Below, piece by piece: positions 41,156 through 42,756 of a stretch of DNA of 42,756 bases. The stretch comes from Bacteroidales bacterium (lineage in GTDB: Bacteria; Bacteroidota; Bacteroidia; Bacteroidales; UBA932). The notes under the pieces were generated by a model. The model was not told where the DNA came from. It saw nothing but the letters and a program-made list of their open reading frames with translations, and searched no databases. Position 1 is the stretch's first letter. Every line of letters starts with the position of its first letter. The stretch covers positions 1 to 42,756 of the forward strand of contig JAFZUX010000016.1 in the NCBI GenBank assembly GCA_017618115.1. Reading direction: 5' to 3'. The translations under genes were made by a program, and so were the position numbers.

Positions 41156-42259
41156 ATGGAACCACAAGAGTATTTTCAACAAGATATAGTCTTTGTTCTC
41201 CTTTGCGGGGGTGTAATTATGCTGAGCGTTGTGGCTGCTTTTTATCTGTTGCTGCGGCGGTCTAATGCCATTGCTTCAGGAGTGACGCCACCTCTGCGCC
41301 TTCGCCAATGGGCTGCGGCCTTTATGCTGTTTGCCGCTGTGAGCCATGTGACCTGGATTATATACATTTACTATCCTTCAACTCTGGGTTATACGCTGGC
41401 CTACACCCTGGACATCCTGTTGTTCTTTCCAACTGTAGCCGGCATCCTGCTCTCTATGCTGCAAGACCGGAAGCGGCCGGTATGGCAGGTGGCAGTAGCG
41501 CTAGTCCCGGTTATTGTATTGTCTGCCTTGAGTATAATCCGTGGAGATGACGCATTTCTGTTTTGGCAGGCCATCTATGTTATTGTTCTCTATGCATCGT
41601 TTATGGTGTATATGTTCTTTGCTGTCAGACGATATGGAAAATGGCTCCGCGATAACTATGCAGATCTGGAGAACAAGGAGGTCTGGCAGAGTTTTCTTAT
41701 TCTTGCCGTGTTCCTGCTGTTCTTCATTCTTTACAGCAGCACCAATGAACAGAACATTGTTGTGGCCTATCTTCTCCAAATAGACTGCATTATAATTGTA
41801 ACGCTGCTGCTGTGGCGCACAGAGACCTTGCAGCAACTGAGCGAAAGTATCACGGAGGAAGAGGAAGAGCCGGCCCAAGAAGAGCAGAAAGTATCGGTAC
41901 CCAAAGCCATCCCTGTAGATATTGAATCTCTCCTAAAAAAGCACTGTGAAAACAAGCATCTTTATCTGCAGTATAACCTCTCACTGTCTCAGCTTGCCCT
42001 GGCTATAGGCACAAACCATTCTTATCTTAGCCGGTACTTCTCTCAGCAAGGGCTTACATATAACGCATACATCAATGGTCTACGCATACGCCATTTTATT
42101 AGCCTGTACCAGAAGGCTTTAGCCGAGGGGCGCACATTCACCGCTCAGCAGCTCTCATCAGAGAGCGGTTACCACAGCTACAGCACCTTCAGTGCTGCGT
42201 TCAAACAGTACACCGGTAAGACCGTGACCGCTTTTCACCTTCAGAATCTGCAAAAGTAG
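41156..42259 (+). CDS. membrane-anchored AraC-family transcriptional regulator
   Basis: A 367-residue protein with about seven hydrophobic segments in residues 10-220, an acidic linker (EEEEEPAQEE, about 232-241) and a C-terminal AraC DNA-binding domain (about 270-365). The two helix-turn-helix motifs appear as LSLSQLALAIGTNHSYLSRYFSQQG-like and TAQQLSSESGYHSYSTFSAAFKQYTG-like segments (split here for length). A membrane sensor fused to AraC fits control by an envelope signal. Two 15-bp direct repeats begin in its last codons, and a small peptide gene and a secreted protein follow, which are likely targets. Confidence 0.85.
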   Translation: MEPQEYFQQDIVFVLLCGGVIMLSVVAAFYLLLRRSNAIASGVTPPLRLRQWAAAFMLFAAVSHVTWIIYIYYPSTLGYTLAYTLDILLFFPTVAGILLSMLQDRKRPVWQVAVALVPVIVLSALSIIRGDDAFLFWQAIYVIVLYASFMVYMFFAVRRYGKWLRDNYADLENKEVWQSFLILAVFLLFFILYSSTNEQNIVVAYLLQIDCIIIVTLLLWRTETLQQLSESITEEEEEPAQEEQKVSVPKAIPVDIESLLKKHCENKHLYLQYNLSLSQLALAIGTNHSYLSRYFSQQGLTYNAYINGLRIRHFISLYQKALAEGRTFTAQQLSSESGYHSYSTFSAAFKQYTGKTVTAFHLQNLQK

Positions 42260-42275
42260 TTTCAGAATCTGCAAA
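42240..42275 (+). repeat. two 15-bp direct repeats, 21 bases apart
   Basis: TTCAGAATCTGCAAA occurs at 42240-42254 and 42261-42275. The 21-base period is two helical turns, the usual spacing of paired AraC half-sites. The first copy lies within the last codons of the AraC gene. Confidence 0.7.
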
Positions 42276-42308
42276 TCTTGCTGTCCGCCACTCTCAACCT
42301 ATTGGAAA

Positions 42309-42340
42309 TTTGGTTTAGGGGGGGGTAACTTAGTGCTTTG
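42309..42340 (+). promoter_or_regulatory. candidate promoter containing a G8 tract
   Basis: TTTG (42309-42312), a 20-base spacer and GTGCTTTG (42333-42340, two mismatches to TAnnTTTG) precede the small gene at 42379. Eight G residues (42318-42325) fill the spacer, so slippage would change its length. Confidence 0.4.
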
Positions 42341-42378
42341 AATTTTGAATCCAGAGTATTTTATTAATCATCAACAAT

Positions 42379-42519
42379 ATGGAAACAAAACACAAAGTGT
42401 TTTATGAGGCTCCATGGACGGAAGTCCTGGAGTTAAAAACCGAATCCAACCTCCTGACAACGAGCGACTACAAATTTGGTGGTCAGGATGAGGATGTGCC
42501 GAGTTTTTTATTTTTTTAA
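42379..42519 (+). CDS. 46-residue peptide, unknown function
   Basis: A 46-residue open frame (METKHKVFYEAPWTEVLELK at the start). The YEAPxxEVLELKxE pattern with a glycine/aspartate-rich end resembles small peptides often encoded ahead of surface-protein genes in Bacteroidales; I know no function. There is no signal peptide. The stop codon TAA overlaps an AAGGAGG motif, so translation of this frame would run onto the ribosome-binding site of the next gene. It has a candidate promoter with a G8 tract upstream. Confidence 0.6.
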   Translation: METKHKVFYEAPWTEVLELKTESNLLTTSDYKFGGQDEDVPSFLFF

Positions 42520-42524
42520 GGAGG
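42518..42524 (+). promoter_or_regulatory. Shine-Dalgarno-like AAGGAGG
   Basis: AAGGAGG ends eight bases before the ATG at 42533, the ideal spacing, and overlaps the stop codon of the peptide gene. Such sites are rare in Bacteroidota and no other gene in the window has one this good. Confidence 0.6.
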
Positions 42525-42532
42525 GCACAGAC

Positions 42533-42756
42533 ATGAGAATCACAAACAGAATCAAAATCCTATTCCTTGCCCTGCTGCTCATTACTGTATCACAAATGGC
42601 ATGGGCCAAGACCATCAATCTGGCGAATTGCAAAGCCGATACTCAATATGACATATCTAATGGTGATGTGTTGACGGGTACACTAAGTGTTTATGCACGA
42701 ATTGTTATTAAAGCCGGAGCTACCGTGACGCTTGACGGTATAGATATCAATGTCAC
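42533..42756 (+). CDS. secreted beta-repeat surface protein, 5' part only
   Basis: An open frame of 74 complete codons that runs off the window. It begins with a clear signal peptide (basic start RITNRIK, then FLALLLITVSQMAWA, cleavage near residue 26) and continues with short beta strands (GTLSVYARIVIKAGATVTL), as in right-handed beta-helix or adhesin-like proteins. The family cannot be named from the fragment. The gene sits behind the peptide gene and the membrane AraC regulator, consistent with a controlled surface protein. Confidence 0.65.
   Translation, partial: MRITNRIKILFLALLLITVSQMAWAKTINLANCKADTQYDISNGDVLTGTLSVYARIVIKAGATVTLDGIDINV

Overview
The window comes from a member of the Bacteroidota, most likely order Bacteroidales; the family cannot be resolved by eye. 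The str operon (rpsL-rpsG-fusA-rpsJ), a DUF4271-hemD-rnpA-yidD block, a gingipain-like C25 peptidase, an Mpi-family invertase, a membrane-anchored AraC regulator and an OlsF-like fusion all fit. Many genes are preceded by TAnnTTTG, the Bacteroidota -7 element, and almost none has a Shine-Dalgarno sequence.

Region 1-3937 is an AT-rich accessory island on the 3' side of a CAU tRNA gene. It holds short secreted or membrane proteins of unknown function and an AbrB/PIN toxin-antitoxin operon. Two direct-repeat families alternate between the genes (R2-R1-R2-R1-R2). Region 3938-7444 is the tRNA and the str operon, which ends abruptly after rpsJ. Region 7587-9769 is a divergent two-gene unit (rocD-ctlX) that would turn citrulline into ornithine and glutamate semialdehyde. 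Region 9766-12568 holds the C25 peptidase and an orphan Mpi-type serine recombinase.

Region 12579-23840 is mostly core metabolism and maintenance: a MATE exporter, RsgA, a polyprenyl synthase, a U32 peptidase, a GH18 chitinase lipoprotein, a hotdog thioesterase, a CtpA-type protease, RdgB, RecO and a GH3-family protein. Region 23989-25395 is a LuxE-type acyl-protein synthetase interrupted in frame by four copies of a 23-bp palindrome. An orphan AT-rich gene follows. Then come a DUF2723 membrane glycosyltransferase, SUI1, DUF4271, HemD with a histone-H1-like tail, and an RnpA-YidD fusion.

Region 32564-41137 holds an OlsF-like bifunctional acyltransferase, UvrC, a metallopeptidase/propeller/barrel outer-membrane protein and a Na/Pi cotransporter. 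The right edge (41156-42756) is a regulated surface locus: a 7-TM AraC regulator, tandem 15-bp repeats, a G8 tract inside a candidate promoter spacer, a 46-residue peptide gene and the start of a secreted beta-repeat protein.

Three themes stand out. First, the alternating-repeat island. Second, low-complexity or repeat insertions in four otherwise conserved genes within 11 kb (GH3, LuxE-like, HemD, RnpA-YidD). Third, a recurring arrangement in which TAnnTTTG ends exactly 4-5 nt before the start codon, which predicts leaderless transcripts. All assignments rest on reading the sequence; no database search was run.
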